64,000 nt of DNA from Sphingorhabdus contaminans (GTDB taxonomy: Bacteria; Pseudomonadota; Alphaproteobacteria; Sphingomonadales; Sphingomonadaceae), in assembly GCF_007280415.1 (NCBI RefSeq), contig NZ_VKKU01000001.1, forward strand, positions 558,001 to 622,000. Direction: 5' to 3'. Below, piece by piece: positions 1 through 9,000 of this stretch (positions are counted from its first letter, which is position 1; each line of letters begins with the position of its first letter). The notes beneath the pieces are model-generated. The model was not told where the DNA came from, ran no database searches, and saw only the letters and a program-made list of their open reading frames with translations. Made by a program: the position numbers and the translations under genes.

Positions 1-344
1 GCATTCCCGACCAATTGGTCGAGCAAGGTGCGAAAGGCGCCAAGATTGCGGTTGTCGGGTGGGGGTCAACTTACGGTCCAATTGCGCAAGCCGTCCGCCG
101 CAAGCGTGCAGAAGGATTGGACGTTGCCCATGTGCACATCCGTCATATCTGGCCAATGCCGAAGAATTTGGGCGAGGTGCTGAAAAGCTTTGACCATATC
201 ATCGTGCCCGAAATGAACACCGGCCAGTTGAAAACTGTGCTGCGTGACCAGTTTCTCGTCGATGCCAAGCCCGTGAACAAAGTTTCCGGACAACCCTTTA
301 CCATTGCAGAAATCGAAGCCGCGATCGAAGGTGCATTATCATGA
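1..344 (+). CDS. korA: 2-oxoglutarate:ferredoxin oxidoreductase subunit alpha (C-terminal fragment)
   Basis: Partial gene cut by the left edge; the reading frame is open from base 3 and about 113 residues remain. The fragment has the C-terminal region of the alpha subunit of 2-oxoacid:acceptor oxidoreductases, with VVGWGSTYGP, the HIRHIWPMP segment and the VPEMNTGQL segment typical of KorA. The family oxidatively decarboxylates 2-oxoglutarate to succinyl-CoA, passing electrons to ferredoxin; alpha forms a heterodimer with beta. The TTG at 15 is internal, not a start. The stop overlaps the korB start by 4 bases (ATGA), so the two are translationally coupled. Confidence 0.88.
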   Translation, partial: IPDQLVEQGAKGAKIAVVGWGSTYGPIAQAVRRKRAEGLDVAHVHIRHIWPMPKNLGEVLKSFDHIIVPEMNTGQLKTVLRDQFLVDAKPVNKVSGQPFTIAEIEAAIEGALS

Positions 345-1375
345 ACGACATGACCCCTGTAAAAGCTTCAAGCCCCAAAGACTGGGAAACTGATCAGGAA
401 GTCCGCTGGTGCCCGGGTTGCGGTGATTACGCTATTTTGAAAGCCGTACAGCGGACGATGCCCGAACTGGGCAGCACGCCCGAAAATACGGTCTTCATCA
501 GCGGCATCGGCTGTTCGTCGCGCTTTCCCTATTATATGGAAACCTATGGCTTCCATACGATCCACGGTCGTGCACCCGCTATCGCCACCGGCGTAAAGCT
601 GGCAAATCCCGATCTCGACGTCTGGATCATTACTGGAGACGGTGACGCTCTTTCTATCGGCGGCAATCACACCATGCATCTGCTGCGCCGCAATCTGGAT
701 TGCCAGATCATGCTGTTCAACAATGAGATATATGGTTTGACCAAAGGGCAGTATTCGCCCACCAGCCGTGTTGGGACCACAAGTCCATCCACGCCTTACG
801 GTTCAGTTGACCGGCCGGCGACCCCCTGTGCTTTCGCATTGGGTGCAGGTGCGCGCTTTGTCGCCCGCGGGTTTGATGTGTCCAAAAATCTGCCCGAAGT
901 GCTGAAGGCCGCGCATGCCCATCGCGGGGCAGCTTTCATTGAGATCTTCCAGAACTGCATCGTATACAACAAAGATGTTTTCGAAGATTTCGCCGCACCT
1001 AAGGGTGCTGAGGACCGGCAACTGTGGCTGCGCAATGGCGAGCCGATGCTTTTCGCAAAAGGTGAAAAAGGTATCGCGCTCGATGCTGACGCGTTGACCT
1101 TGAAGGTGGTTGATGTTGTCGATGGCGATTGGCAGTCGGCGGGCGTTATCGTCCATGATGTCACCAACCGTTCGGTTGCACATATGTTGGTGGAAATGCG
1201 TTTTGGCGAGTTTCCGATGGCACTTGGTGTCCTGTATGACGATCCGCGTCCAACGTTCAACGATGCCGTAATTGCGCAAAATGAATCGGCAAGTGCGGGC
1301 AAAACTGCAGACCTTGGAAAGCTTTTGGCGAAGGGGCAGACTTGGACTGTAGAAGAAGGGCATCCCGAAACCTGA
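341..1375 (+). CDS. korB: 2-oxoglutarate:ferredoxin oxidoreductase subunit beta
   Basis: A 344-residue beta subunit carrying the thiamine diphosphate site and Fe-S ligands. Visible are the N-terminal CPGCGD motif (Cys24, Cys27), GIGCSSRFPYY with a further ligand cysteine, and the ThDP/Mg signature GDGDALSIGGNH near residue 100 followed by NNEIYGLTKGQ. With KorA it makes succinyl-CoA from 2-oxoglutarate, CoA and oxidised ferredoxin. Full length for the family. The start overlaps the korA stop (ATGA). Substrate preference for 2-oxoglutarate over pyruvate is inferred from overall resemblance to KorB. Confidence 0.9.
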   Translation: MNDMTPVKASSPKDWETDQEVRWCPGCGDYAILKAVQRTMPELGSTPENTVFISGIGCSSRFPYYMETYGFHTIHGRAPAIATGVKLANPDLDVWIITGDGDALSIGGNHTMHLLRRNLDCQIMLFNNEIYGLTKGQYSPTSRVGTTSPSTPYGSVDRPATPCAFALGAGARFVARGFDVSKNLPEVLKAAHAHRGAAFIEIFQNCIVYNKDVFEDFAAPKGAEDRQLWLRNGEPMLFAKGEKGIALDADALTLKVVDVVDGDWQSAGVIVHDVTNRSVAHMLVEMRFGEFPMALGVLYDDPRPTFNDAVIAQNESASAGKTADLGKLLAKGQTWTVEEGHPET

Positions 1376-1434
1376 CTTCGGTGCCGACATAACGCTGTAT
1401 TGCATTCAGCGGCTTAGTCCGCCAGCAAAGCGTC

Positions 1435-2397
1435 ATGGATAATCTTACGCATAGCCTGGTCGGTGCATTGCTGGGACAGGCAGGATTAAAACGCAAAACC
1501 GGACTGGCGATGCCGACGCTGATCATCGCCGCCAACATTCCGGATATCGATGCCGTTGCCGTGCTGCTCGGCGGCAGCCAGCATCTGGCGCTGCGTCGCG
1601 GGATTACCCACGGACCGATTGCTATGGTCGTGCTGCCGCTGTTGCTTTGGGGTATAATGCTCTGGTTTGACCGATGGCAAACGAGGCGCGGCAAACGGCC
1701 GGAAAGTCGTTTGCCTGTCGACACAAAATGGTTATTGGCGCTCGCCTATATCGGTTGCCTTAGCCATCCCTTGTTCGATTGGTTCAACAGCTATGGCATC
1801 CGCTTGCTTGAACCCTTTTCCAGCCAATGGTTCTACGGCGACACGATTTTTATCATCGACATCTGGCTGTGGTGCGCCTTGATTGCAGGTGTGTGGCTGT
1901 CGTTACGCGGCGAGCGGCGAGGAAGACAGAATTGGCGCACGCCTGCGTTGGTGAGTATGTCGACCATTTTTGCCTACATTGCCGCGAATGGGTTGATTAC
2001 TGGGCGGGCGGAGCAACTGACAGGCAATGCTGTGCAATCCCAGTTTGGCGTCGTTCCAGCTATGGTAGTGGCCAATCCAGTCCCGGTACAATTCTGGAAG
2101 CGAGAAATGCTGTGGCGCGACGCAACCCATTATGGGCAGGGCAGTTTCTCGGTGCCAGATGCTGTCAGTCTCGATCCCAAAATCGGCAAACACAACATGG
2201 GCGACGCTGAAGCAGTCGCGCAAATGGCCAGAGACAAAAATGCCGATGCCTTTCTTTTTTGGTCGCGTATGCCGGTGTTGCGTGAACAAGTGCATGGATC
2301 TTCGAATGTTCGTGTCCTGTCGGACCAACGCTTTGGCAATCCCTTGGTTCAGGACCGTTTCACGGTTGCCGTTCCTGCCGAGAATCCGGAAAAATGA
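1435..2397 (+). CDS. YdjM-like membrane-bound metal-dependent hydrolase family protein
   Basis: A 320-residue protein that begins MDNLTHSLVGALLG and has the family's conserved metal-ligand pattern: HSLVG, NIPDIDA, RRGITHGP and SHPLFDWFNSYG. Several hydrophobic segments (about residues 55-80, 100-120, 140-165 and 175-195) place it in the inner membrane. Members (DUF457/YdjM type) are predicted zinc hydrolases; one is LexA-regulated in E. coli, but substrates are unknown. Its stop overlaps the photolyase start by 4 bases (ATGA), so the two are co-translated and may share a DNA-damage context, which is inference. Confidence 0.8.
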   Translation: MDNLTHSLVGALLGQAGLKRKTGLAMPTLIIAANIPDIDAVAVLLGGSQHLALRRGITHGPIAMVVLPLLLWGIMLWFDRWQTRRGKRPESRLPVDTKWLLALAYIGCLSHPLFDWFNSYGIRLLEPFSSQWFYGDTIFIIDIWLWCALIAGVWLSLRGERRGRQNWRTPALVSMSTIFAYIAANGLITGRAEQLTGNAVQSQFGVVPAMVVANPVPVQFWKREMLWRDATHYGQGSFSVPDAVSLDPKIGKHNMGDAEAVAQMARDKNADAFLFWSRMPVLREQVHGSSNVRVLSDQRFGNPLVQDRFTVAVPAENPEK

Positions 2398-3791
2398 CCC
2401 AGCCAGTTATTCTATGGTTTCGCCGCGATCTGCGTCTGGCGGATCAGAAAGCGCTGACCGCTGCGGCAGGAAGCGGCTCGCCCGTCATACCCGTCTATAT
2501 TCTTGATGACGAAACGCCCAAGCACCGCAAAATGGGTGGTGCATCGCGCTGGTGGTTGCACCACAGTCTCGCATCCCTCGATGACGATTTAAAGAAGGCC
2601 GGATCCCGTTTACTCCTCCGACATGGCAAATCCGAAGAGGTGCTAGCGAGCCTTGTTAATGAAACGGGCGCTTCGGCCATCCATTGCATCAGGCATTATG
2701 AACCTTGGTGGCGAAATGCCGAAAAAGCGGTGGCGAAGGCTTTGCCCGCTGATTGCGCATTCTATTGTCATGACGGCAACTATCTTTTGCCACCCGGCAG
2801 CGTGACCGCAGGCAGCGGCGGTCAGTACAAGATCTATACACCGTTCATGCGCGCATTGTGGCAACATATGCCACCTTCCGATCCTTTACCTGCACCTAAG
2901 AACATTCCAGCGCCGCAAAATTGGCCGAAAAGTGAAACGATTGCCGATTGGAACCTGCTGCCAACCCGTCCCGATTGGGCAGGCGGCATGCGTGACATGT
3001 GGAAGCCCGGTGAAGCGGGCGCGAAAGCCCGTCTCGAGGCCTTTGCCGATAAGGCGAGGCATTATGATGAAAAGCGCAATCTGCCTTCCGTTGCCGGATC
3101 TTCTTTTTTATCTCCGCACCTCCATTTTGGCGAAATATCGCCCGCAACCTGTTGGCATCGCACTATGTCCGCTGGCGGTTCGGTTGACGTATTTTTGAAA
3201 GAGTTAATCTGGCGGGATTATGCGCAAAATGTGATCTGCCAATTTCCCGAATATGGAAGCAAGAACGCCCGCGACACCTTTGACAAGATGCCATGGCGGG
3301 ATCTGGACGACCCAGCCGTCAAAGCAGACTTTGTCGCATGGACAAAGGGACAGACAGGATATCCGATTGTTGATGCCGGTATGCGGCAGCTTTGGACAAC
3401 CGGCTGGATGCACAACCGGGTTCGGATGATTGCTGCATCCTTTCTGATTAAGCATCTGCTCATCGACTGGCGGGCGGGCGAGCAATGGTTTTGGGACACG
3501 CTCGTTGATGCCGACTATGGATCAAACGCCGTAAACTGGCAGTGGACGGCGGGATCTGGCGTGGACAGCAATATGTTCGTCCGTATCATGGCACCATTGT
3601 CCCAATCGGAAAAATTTGATGCAGCGCGCTATATCCGGGAATGGGTGCCGGAATTATCCGACTTGCGCGAACCATATATTCATGACCCTGAGGAGCATGG
3701 TGTCCGGCCGAAAGCATACCCACGCAAATTGATTGGCCACAAGCAGGCGCGGGAACGTGCGTTGGCGGCCTTTTCTGAAACAAAAGATTAG
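2394..3791 (+). CDS. phrB: Deoxyribodipyrimidine photolyase
   Basis: A 465-residue light-dependent DNA repair enzyme that splits cyclobutane pyrimidine dimers using FADH-. The N-terminal Rossmann antenna domain starts with ILWFRRDLRLADQ, and the C-terminal helical FAD domain has KELIWRDYA, TGYPIVDAGMRQL, GWMHNRVRM and NWQWTAGSG. Length and motifs fit class I CPD photolyases. The start is fixed by the ATGA overlap with the preceding membrane hydrolase gene. A cryptochrome cannot be excluded, but the intact NRVRM and WQWTAGSG blocks favour a photolyase. It converges on the SDR gene 6 bases downstream. Confidence 0.92.
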   Translation: MTQPVILWFRRDLRLADQKALTAAAGSGSPVIPVYILDDETPKHRKMGGASRWWLHHSLASLDDDLKKAGSRLLLRHGKSEEVLASLVNETGASAIHCIRHYEPWWRNAEKAVAKALPADCAFYCHDGNYLLPPGSVTAGSGGQYKIYTPFMRALWQHMPPSDPLPAPKNIPAPQNWPKSETIADWNLLPTRPDWAGGMRDMWKPGEAGAKARLEAFADKARHYDEKRNLPSVAGSSFLSPHLHFGEISPATCWHRTMSAGGSVDVFLKELIWRDYAQNVICQFPEYGSKNARDTFDKMPWRDLDDPAVKADFVAWTKGQTGYPIVDAGMRQLWTTGWMHNRVRMIAASFLIKHLLIDWRAGEQWFWDTLVDADYGSNAVNWQWTAGSGVDSNMFVRIMAPLSQSEKFDAARYIREWVPELSDLREPYIHDPEEHGVRPKAYPRKLIGHKQARERALAAFSETKD

Positions 3792-3797
3792 AAGCGA

Positions 3798-4508
3798 TCA
3801 GCCGTCTACGGCGATCCGAGTGCCCGTCTCAAATTCCCGTTGCAATAAAGCAACAATGGCTTCTGCAACCACAGAGGGTTCTTTTACGGTCGCCGGGTCT
3901 TCACCAGGATAGGCTGCGGCCCGCATTTTTGTCCGGGTTTTACCTGGATCGACAATGGCGGCTCGTACAGCAGAGATATTCTTCACTTCCTCGGCATAGC
4001 TGCGCACCAGCGTCTCCAAAGCCGCTTTAGAAGCTCCATAGGCACCCCAAAATGCGCGGGGTGTAGCGCCGACGGAGGAGGTGAGGGCGATCAGGCGACC
4101 GGCGTCACTCTTACGGAGAAGCGCATCGAACGATGCGATGAGCACTTGCTGCGCCGTGACATTCAATGTGAAAAGACGAGCAAATTCAGCGCCATCTATC
4201 GCCGGTACCGGGGCCAAGGTACCCAGCATTGCCGCGTTGAGTATAAGATGATCGAGTTTGCCCCAGCGTTCCGTGACCGCGGCGGCAAGACGGGAAATGC
4301 TGTCCCCGTCGGTGAGGTCCAATGGAGCGATGGTCGCGCTGCCACCTGCTTCGAAAATCTCATCCTCTACTGATTCGAGATCCTTGGCGGTACGCGCAGT
4401 TATGATCACATGTGCGCCCTGTGCAGCGAGTGCTTTTGCCGTTGCGGCGCCGATTCCCCGGCTGGCACCGGTGACCAGTGCAATCTTATCTTCAAAAATA
4501 TTGCTCAT
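3798..4508 (-). CDS. SDR family NAD(P)-dependent oxidoreductase
   Basis: A 236-residue classical short-chain dehydrogenase. The cofactor site VTGASRGIGAA lies at residues 13-23, followed by the NAA motif in LILNAAMLG and catalytic Ser-Tyr-Lys in LTSSVGA and YGASK. Arg after the TGAS motif suggests NADP(H) preference. The substrate cannot be read from sequence. It starts 3 bases after the purF stop on the same strand and so is probably co-transcribed with it; a conserved neighbourhood rather than a shared pathway is the likely reason. Confidence 0.85.
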   Translation of the reverse strand: MSNIFEDKIALVTGASRGIGAATAKALAAQGAHVIITARTAKDLESVEDEIFEAGGSATIAPLDLTDGDSISRLAAAVTERWGKLDHLILNAAMLGTLAPVPAIDGAEFARLFTLNVTAQQVLIASFDALLRKSDAGRLIALTSSVGATPRAFWGAYGASKAALETLVRSYAEEVKNISAVRAAIVDPGKTRTKMRAAAYPGEDPATVKEPSVVAEAIVALLQREFETGTRIAVDG

Positions 4509-4511
4509 GGA

Positions 4512-5969
4512 TTAGGCGAGCTTTCTTTCGCCAAGCATGATGAGGTCTCCGGCTTCGGATTCTTCATGATCTGTCAGACTTGTGGGATAATCACCGGTAA
4601 AGCATGCGTCGCAATATTGCGGCTTGCCGTTGTTGCGCGCATCTTCTCCCAGCGCGCGATACAATCCGTCGATCGACAGGAATGCGAGGCTGTCCGCCTG
4701 AATGAATTTGCACATTTCCTCGACGTCCATTCTGCTCGCCAGCAATTTTGACCGCTCGGGTGTGTCGACGCCGTAGAAACAACTGTTCATTGTCGGCGGG
4801 CTGGCAATGCGCATATGCACTTCGGCAGCACCCGCTTCACGCATCATTTGAACGATTTTTAGCGAAGTAGTGCCGCGCACAATGGAATCGTCGATGAGAA
4901 CGATTTTCTTGCCCGCTACGAGGTTCTTGTTGGCATTATGCTTCAGCTTAACGCCTAAATGGCGAACGCCGTCGCCCGGCTGGATAAAGGTGCGGCCGAC
5001 ATAATGTGACCTGATGATCCCTAGTTCAAATGGGATGCCCGCAGCTTCGGCATAGCCGATGGCGGCAGGGGTGCCGCTGTCGGGAACCGGAATCACATAA
5101 TCGACGTCGACGCCATTCTCCCGCGCGAGTTCAGCACCAATAGCCTTACGCACGGAATATACGCTGATCCCTTCGACGATGGAGTCGGGGCGGGAAAAAT
5201 AGACATGTTCGAAAATGCAGGGACGCTGTGCGACCGGGATGAACGGCTTGTGCGAATGGATTTCGCCATTACGCACGACGATGAGCTCGCCCGGCTCAAC
5301 GGCGCGGATAAACTCGGCTCCGACAATATCGAGAGCGACGGTTTCCGAAGCAAAGATGATGGATTCGCCCAGTTTGCCCATCACCAAAGGCCGTATTCCC
5401 AGCGGGTCGCGGCAAGCGATCAAACCCTCGGTTGTCAGACAGATCAGCGAGTAGGCACCTTCGACCCTTTTTAGCGCGTCGATCAGGCGGTCGAGCAATG
5501 TCCTGTAGCCGGAGGTCGCGACCAGGTGGATGATCACCTCGGTGTCGGATGTCGACTGGAAAATGGAACCTCGCCGCACGAGGTCGCGCCGCAAAGTCAT
5601 CGCGTTCGAGATGTTACCATTATGTGCGATGGCAAAACCGCCGGTCGCCAGGTCGGCGTAGAGCGGCTGCACATTGCGAAGGGATGTCTCGCCTGTTGTG
5701 GAATAGCGTACATGTCCGGCGGCGCTGCGTCCGACCAGACCGCTGATGATTTCTTCGCGGTCGAAATTGCCTGCGACATGGCCCATGGCGCGATGGGTAT
5801 GGAAGTCGTGACCGTCGAAGCTCGTGATTCCAGCTGCTTCTTGGCCGCGGTGCTGCAGGGCGTGCAGGCCAAGCGCAACCATGGCGGAAGCACCTTCGGC
5901 GTCAGTCACGCCGAAAATGCCGCACTCCTCCCGAAGTTTGTCGTCGTCAAATGGGTCGGTGGTCAGCAT
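4512..5969 (-). CDS. purF: Amidophosphoribosyltransferase (glutamine PRPP amidotransferase)
   Basis: A 485-residue enzyme for the first committed step of purine synthesis: PRPP plus glutamine gives 5-phosphoribosylamine. The N-terminal Ntn glutaminase domain shows ECGIFGV with Cys16, implying a 15-residue propeptide to be cleaved, and HRGQEAAGI. The C-terminal phosphoribosyltransferase domain has the PRPP loop VLIDDSIVRGTTS near residue 355. The frame runs upstream to 6194, but that extension overlaps divergent hisI and lacks family similarity, so ATG at 5969 is chosen. The SDR gene follows 3 bases later. Confidence 0.95.
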   Translation of the reverse strand: MLTTDPFDDDKLREECGIFGVTDAEGASAMVALGLHALQHRGQEAAGITSFDGHDFHTHRAMGHVAGNFDREEIISGLVGRSAAGHVRYSTTGETSLRNVQPLYADLATGGFAIAHNGNISNAMTLRRDLVRRGSIFQSTSDTEVIIHLVATSGYRTLLDRLIDALKRVEGAYSLICLTTEGLIACRDPLGIRPLVMGKLGESIIFASETVALDIVGAEFIRAVEPGELIVVRNGEIHSHKPFIPVAQRPCIFEHVYFSRPDSIVEGISVYSVRKAIGAELARENGVDVDYVIPVPDSGTPAAIGYAEAAGIPFELGIIRSHYVGRTFIQPGDGVRHLGVKLKHNANKNLVAGKKIVLIDDSIVRGTTSLKIVQMMREAGAAEVHMRIASPPTMNSCFYGVDTPERSKLLASRMDVEEMCKFIQADSLAFLSIDGLYRALGEDARNNGKPQYCDACFTGDYPTSLTDHEESEAGDLIMLGERKLA

Positions 5970-6082
5970 TATATCGAATCCCGCTGCGCTTCGCTGGGTG
6001 GCATATAGGCATGGTTGGCCCTCTTGTCTCCCCCTTGTCGTGATAGTGTCATAAAGAAAATGTTGGCGAGCCTTTTCGGCAT

Positions 6083-6099
6083 GGTTTAGGTCCCTAACC
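6083..6099 (+). promoter_or_regulatory. Inverted repeat spanning the hisI ribosome-binding site
   Basis: Sequence GGTTTAGGTCCCTAACC directly abuts the hisI ATG and forms a nearly perfect inverted repeat (GGTT-AGG with CCT-AACC). It includes the only Shine-Dalgarno-like TAGG. It could fold to occlude initiation or bind a repressor; a chance palindrome is equally possible. Confidence 0.3.
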
Positions 6100-6459
6100 A
6101 TGACAGATGACCGCGAAACAGGGTTGGAGCTAAATCCGAAATTTGACGCCAATGGTTTGGTGACAGCAGTCGTGACCGATGCTGCAGATGGCACCGTGCT
6201 TATGGTCGGCCATATGAATGCCGAAGCTTTGGCGAAAAGCGTGGAAACTGGAACTGCAGTTTTCTTTTCGCGCAGTCGTCAGCGTCTGTGGCAAAAGGGG
6301 GAAAGCAGCGGAAATTTCCTTTTTATCAAGGAATTGCGGGTCGATTGCGATCAGGATGCCATCTGGGTAATTGCAGAGCCAAAGGGACCAACCTGCCATA
6401 CCGGTGAACGCAGCTGTTTCTATCGCCGCCTGACGGACGATAGGTTGGAACGCGTGTGA
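6100..6459 (+). CDS. hisI: Phosphoribosyl-AMP cyclohydrolase
   Basis: A 119-residue monofunctional HisI that opens the adenine ring of phosphoribosyl-AMP in the third step of histidine synthesis. Core family residues are visible: [30 protein letters not shown], the Zn/Mg ligand segment VDCDQDA and [11 protein letters not shown] with the conserved cysteines. No HisE domain is fused. It lies alone, divergent from purF, with a 130-base shared intergenic region. A GTGA overlap couples it to the next lipoprotein gene. Confidence 0.93.
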   Translation: MTDDRETGLELNPKFDANGLVTAVVTDAADGTVLMVGHMNAEALAKSVETGTAVFFSRSRQRLWQKGESSGNFLFIKELRVDCDQDAIWVIAEPKGPTCHTGERSCFYRRLTDDRLERV

Positions 6460-6983
6460 ATTACCGCAGGTTACATGCTTCGTTGCTGCTGCTGGCACTT
6501 GCTGCGTGCGACAATGGGGCTTTGGCGCCAACGACCTCGGATGCCCCGTCAGGCGAAGCATTGGACGACCAGGCGGTTGCCGTTGGGATTATGCCCGATC
6601 CGGATGATGTCGAATTTGCCGGACGTTTTGAAACGCGTAGCGAGCTGGGCACAGACAAATTTTGCGCGGTTTCCAACGGGACGCAACAGTTTAATATTGG
6701 ATTTCTGGCGGTGTACGGTCCGGAGAGCAAATGCGAAGGAACGGGCACCGCGACGATCAAAGGGCAGACAGTGCGCGTCGTGCTGACAGGGCAGGGAAGC
6801 TGTTCGTTCGATGCACGCTACGACGGCATAGAATTGCGCTTCCCCGGCACTGTGGAAAGTGGCTGCTCAACCTATTGTTCTGCCAACGCCAATCTGTCGG
6901 GCACCCATTATTTCATGGTTCAACCCGGAGATGAAGCTGCCCGTCAAACACTGGGGCGCGATATCGAAAGATTATGCGGTTAG
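6456..6983 (+). CDS. Putative secreted lipoprotein, unknown function
   Basis: A 175-residue protein with a GTG start overlapping hisI by 4 bases. The N-terminus is a lipoprotein signal: basic start, hydrophobic LLLLALAAC with lipobox LAAC and Cys18, then a Ser/Thr/Ala/Pro-rich linker. The mature part has six further cysteines, several in pairs (CSTYC), suggesting disulfides in the periplasm. I do not recognise the domain. Translational coupling to hisI looks positional. It converges on the Sel1/SPOR gene with a 4-base overlap of the stop codons. Confidence 0.7.
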   Translation: MNYRRLHASLLLLALAACDNGALAPTTSDAPSGEALDDQAVAVGIMPDPDDVEFAGRFETRSELGTDKFCAVSNGTQQFNIGFLAVYGPESKCEGTGTATIKGQTVRVVLTGQGSCSFDARYDGIELRFPGTVESGCSTYCSANANLSGTHYFMVQPGDEAARQTLGRDIERLCG

Positions 6984-8020
6984 CCCGGAACAACGAGGCA
7001 GGCTTGTCCGGCGGCCTTTAGCTTGCCGCACATTTCGTCTGCTGCCGCACGGCTGGCAAAGGGACCAGCCTGTAACCGAGTGAGTTGTCCGCTGTTCTTA
7101 TAAGTCGGTTGCAGGGAATCAATTCCCGCAACTTTCCCTTTCAACGAAGCCCATAACTTCCTGGCGTTCGCATCTTCCCCAAAAGCGCCCAGCTGGATAC
7201 GCCACGGGCTCGCCGCCGCAGGCGTCGCTGGTTTGGGGGCTGGCGCTGCCGCAGGTTTAACTGCAACGGGCGTCGTGGCTTTCGGCTTGGCTGCTGGAAC
7301 GCCAACCGCTGGTATGTTCGCCGGAAAGCCGGGAGGATTTGCCGATGGTATTGACGAAGGCGGGACCGCTACCTGCTTGGTGGGTTTGGCCGGGGGGCTT
7401 GTGTTGATCGGGAATCCGGCGGCCTGAGCCGAAGCATTCCGGCTGGCGCGCTGTTCCAGATCGCCCGCAAGCACTGTTGCTGCCTGACGCTGTTCAAGTG
7501 GAACATATTTGTCCATTTGCGACAGGCTTTGCGAAGCCGGAGCCATGCCAGCCGACGAGGCAAGCGACATCAGGGCGTAAGCGCGAACCCAGTCTTTTGC
7601 GATATGTGTGCCATTGAACAATTCGGTTGCCAGCAAATATTGTGCCCGCGGGTCACCACGGTCGGCCGACGCCTGCAAAATGGGAAGCGCCTCAGGAACG
7701 CGGCCTTGATAGTGCAGCAGGTGGCCATAACTATCCATTGCCTTCAAATGACCTTGTGCGGCTGCCTTTTTATACCAGTCGAGCGCGATATTGAGGTCGG
7801 TCTTTACACCGCGTCCCGTTTTGTAGGCCTGACCCATGTTGAACTGGGCATCCGGATCGCCTTTTAGGGCAGGTTCGCGCCATTCCTTGACAGCGGCCTC
7901 ATAGTCGCCGCGGCTCCAGGCATCGACCCCCGCCTTGACGTCAGCTGCAGCTGGTGCCGATTGCAGCGATAGTGCCAAGGCAGCTATAGCCAGTTTCGAA
8001 AGGTGCGACCCTAACTTCAT
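6980..8020 (-). CDS. Sel1-like repeat and SPOR domain protein
   Basis: A 346-residue exported protein. A signal peptide (residues 1-26, ending APAAA) precedes Sel1-like TPR repeats at about 30-180 (GDPDAQFNMGQAYKTGRGV, AALDWYKKAA-type blocks), a Pro/Ala/Lys-rich linker, and a C-terminal SPOR domain at about 268-346 (WRIQLGAFGEDANARKLW). SPOR domains bind denuded septal peptidoglycan, so a role at the division site or cell wall is likely. ATG at 8020 is chosen because GGAGGAATTAC precedes it; the longer frame to 8071 lacks a good ribosome site. It lies divergent from a ParA-type gene. Confidence 0.8.
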   Translation of the reverse strand: MKLGSHLSKLAIAALALSLQSAPAAADVKAGVDAWSRGDYEAAVKEWREPALKGDPDAQFNMGQAYKTGRGVKTDLNIALDWYKKAAAQGHLKAMDSYGHLLHYQGRVPEALPILQASADRGDPRAQYLLATELFNGTHIAKDWVRAYALMSLASSAGMAPASQSLSQMDKYVPLEQRQAATVLAGDLEQRASRNASAQAAGFPINTSPPAKPTKQVAVPPSSIPSANPPGFPANIPAVGVPAAKPKATTPVAVKPAAAPAPKPATPAAASPWRIQLGAFGEDANARKLWASLKGKVAGIDSLQPTYKNSGQLTRLQAGPFASRAAADEMCGKLKAAGQACLVVPG

Positions 8021-8200
8021 GTAATTCCTCCGAACTAAAAGCGAGTTTCTTATAATATGCAAGAAACTCAAAAATGGTAAACATTTCCGATTAATCTCTT
8101 AACCAGCCCAATGCCCCAAATCATTAGGTCAGATGCGGCTATATAGATTAAGGTTTACGCTATGCCAGCCAATATTCGTGCGGTGAAATCAGGTGCAGCG

Positions 8201-8215
8201 TTAACGGATTTTTAG
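8201..8215 (+). promoter_or_regulatory. CtrA-box-like site upstream of the ParA-type gene
   Basis: TTAA-N7-TTAG, one mismatch from the recalled alphaproteobacterial CtrA consensus TTAA-N7-TTAA, lies 49 bases upstream of the GTG start in the 243-base divergent intergenic region. Such a short motif also arises by chance. Confidence 0.25.
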
Positions 8216-8263
8216 CCCTGTTCTGTCACATCCCCATTTGAAACATTTACAAAGGGGAATGAT

Positions 8264-8983
8264 GTGAGGGTTCTCGCATTAGCATCACAGAAGGGCGGGT
8301 CGGGCAAAACCACCCTTTCTGGCCACTTAGCGGTTCAGGCACAACTTGCCGGAGCCGGGCCTGTCGTCTTGATTGATATCGATCCGCAAGGGTCGTTGGC
8401 CGATTGGTGGAATGAACGTGAGGCCGATCTTCCCGCTTTTGCCCAAACCACCGTTGCGCGCCTAGCCTCGGATTTGGCTGTTCTGCGCCAGCAGGGCTTC
8501 AAACTTGCTGTTATCGATACGCCACCTGCCATTACCATGGCGATCCAGAGCGTTATTTCGGTTGCCGAGTTGATTGTCGTTCCGACCCGTCCGAGTCCGC
8601 ATGACCTGCGCGCCGTGGGAGCCACAGTCGATCTTTGTGAACGCGCCGGAAAGCCGCTGATCTTTGTGGTCAACGCAGCGACGCCAAAAGCAAAGATCAC
8701 ATCAGAAGCTGCCGTTGCTTTGTCGCAGCATGGCACCGTTGCACCAATCACTCTTCACCACCGTACCGATTTTGCAGCGTCGATGATCGACGGCCGTACG
8801 GTAATGGAAATCGATCCGGGCGGCAGGTCTTCGCAAGAAGTTGTCCAGCTCTGGGCTTATATTTCGGACCGACTGGAAAAGAATTTCCGCCGGACAGTAT
8901 TCAGTGCTCCCGCCGCTGCGGCCAATCCGCAAGTCGCTGCCGCACGACCGATGGGCGGCTTTGGCCGCCGTGTTGTTGGTTGA
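8264..8983 (+). CDS. ParA/MinD-type P-loop ATPase
   Basis: A 239-residue ParA-family ATPase. The deviant Walker A KGGSGKTT is at residues 10-17 with its signature lysine, IDIDPQGSLADW is the A-prime region, and VIDTPPA is Walker B. Such ATPases position DNA or protein cargo on the nucleoid or at the cell pole. No ParB or origin genes are nearby; instead the next gene encodes a ribbon-helix-helix-like protein, and two SPOR-domain genes flank the pair. GTG at 8264 is used, preceded by AAAGGGGAA. This is probably an orphan ParA distinct from the chromosomal parAB; its role is inference. Confidence 0.88.
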   Translation: MRVLALASQKGGSGKTTLSGHLAVQAQLAGAGPVVLIDIDPQGSLADWWNEREADLPAFAQTTVARLASDLAVLRQQGFKLAVIDTPPAITMAIQSVISVAELIVVPTRPSPHDLRAVGATVDLCERAGKPLIFVVNAATPKAKITSEAAVALSQHGTVAPITLHHRTDFAASMIDGRTVMEIDPGGRSSQEVVQLWAYISDRLEKNFRRTVFSAPAAAANPQVAAARPMGGFGRRVVG

Positions 8984-9000
8984 GCGAAGAAAAGGGGGCA

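Noticed and set aside
5970-6194. 75-codon N-terminal extension of purF
   Set aside because: It would overlap divergent hisI and place the catalytic cysteine far from the N-terminus, which needs a short propeptide.
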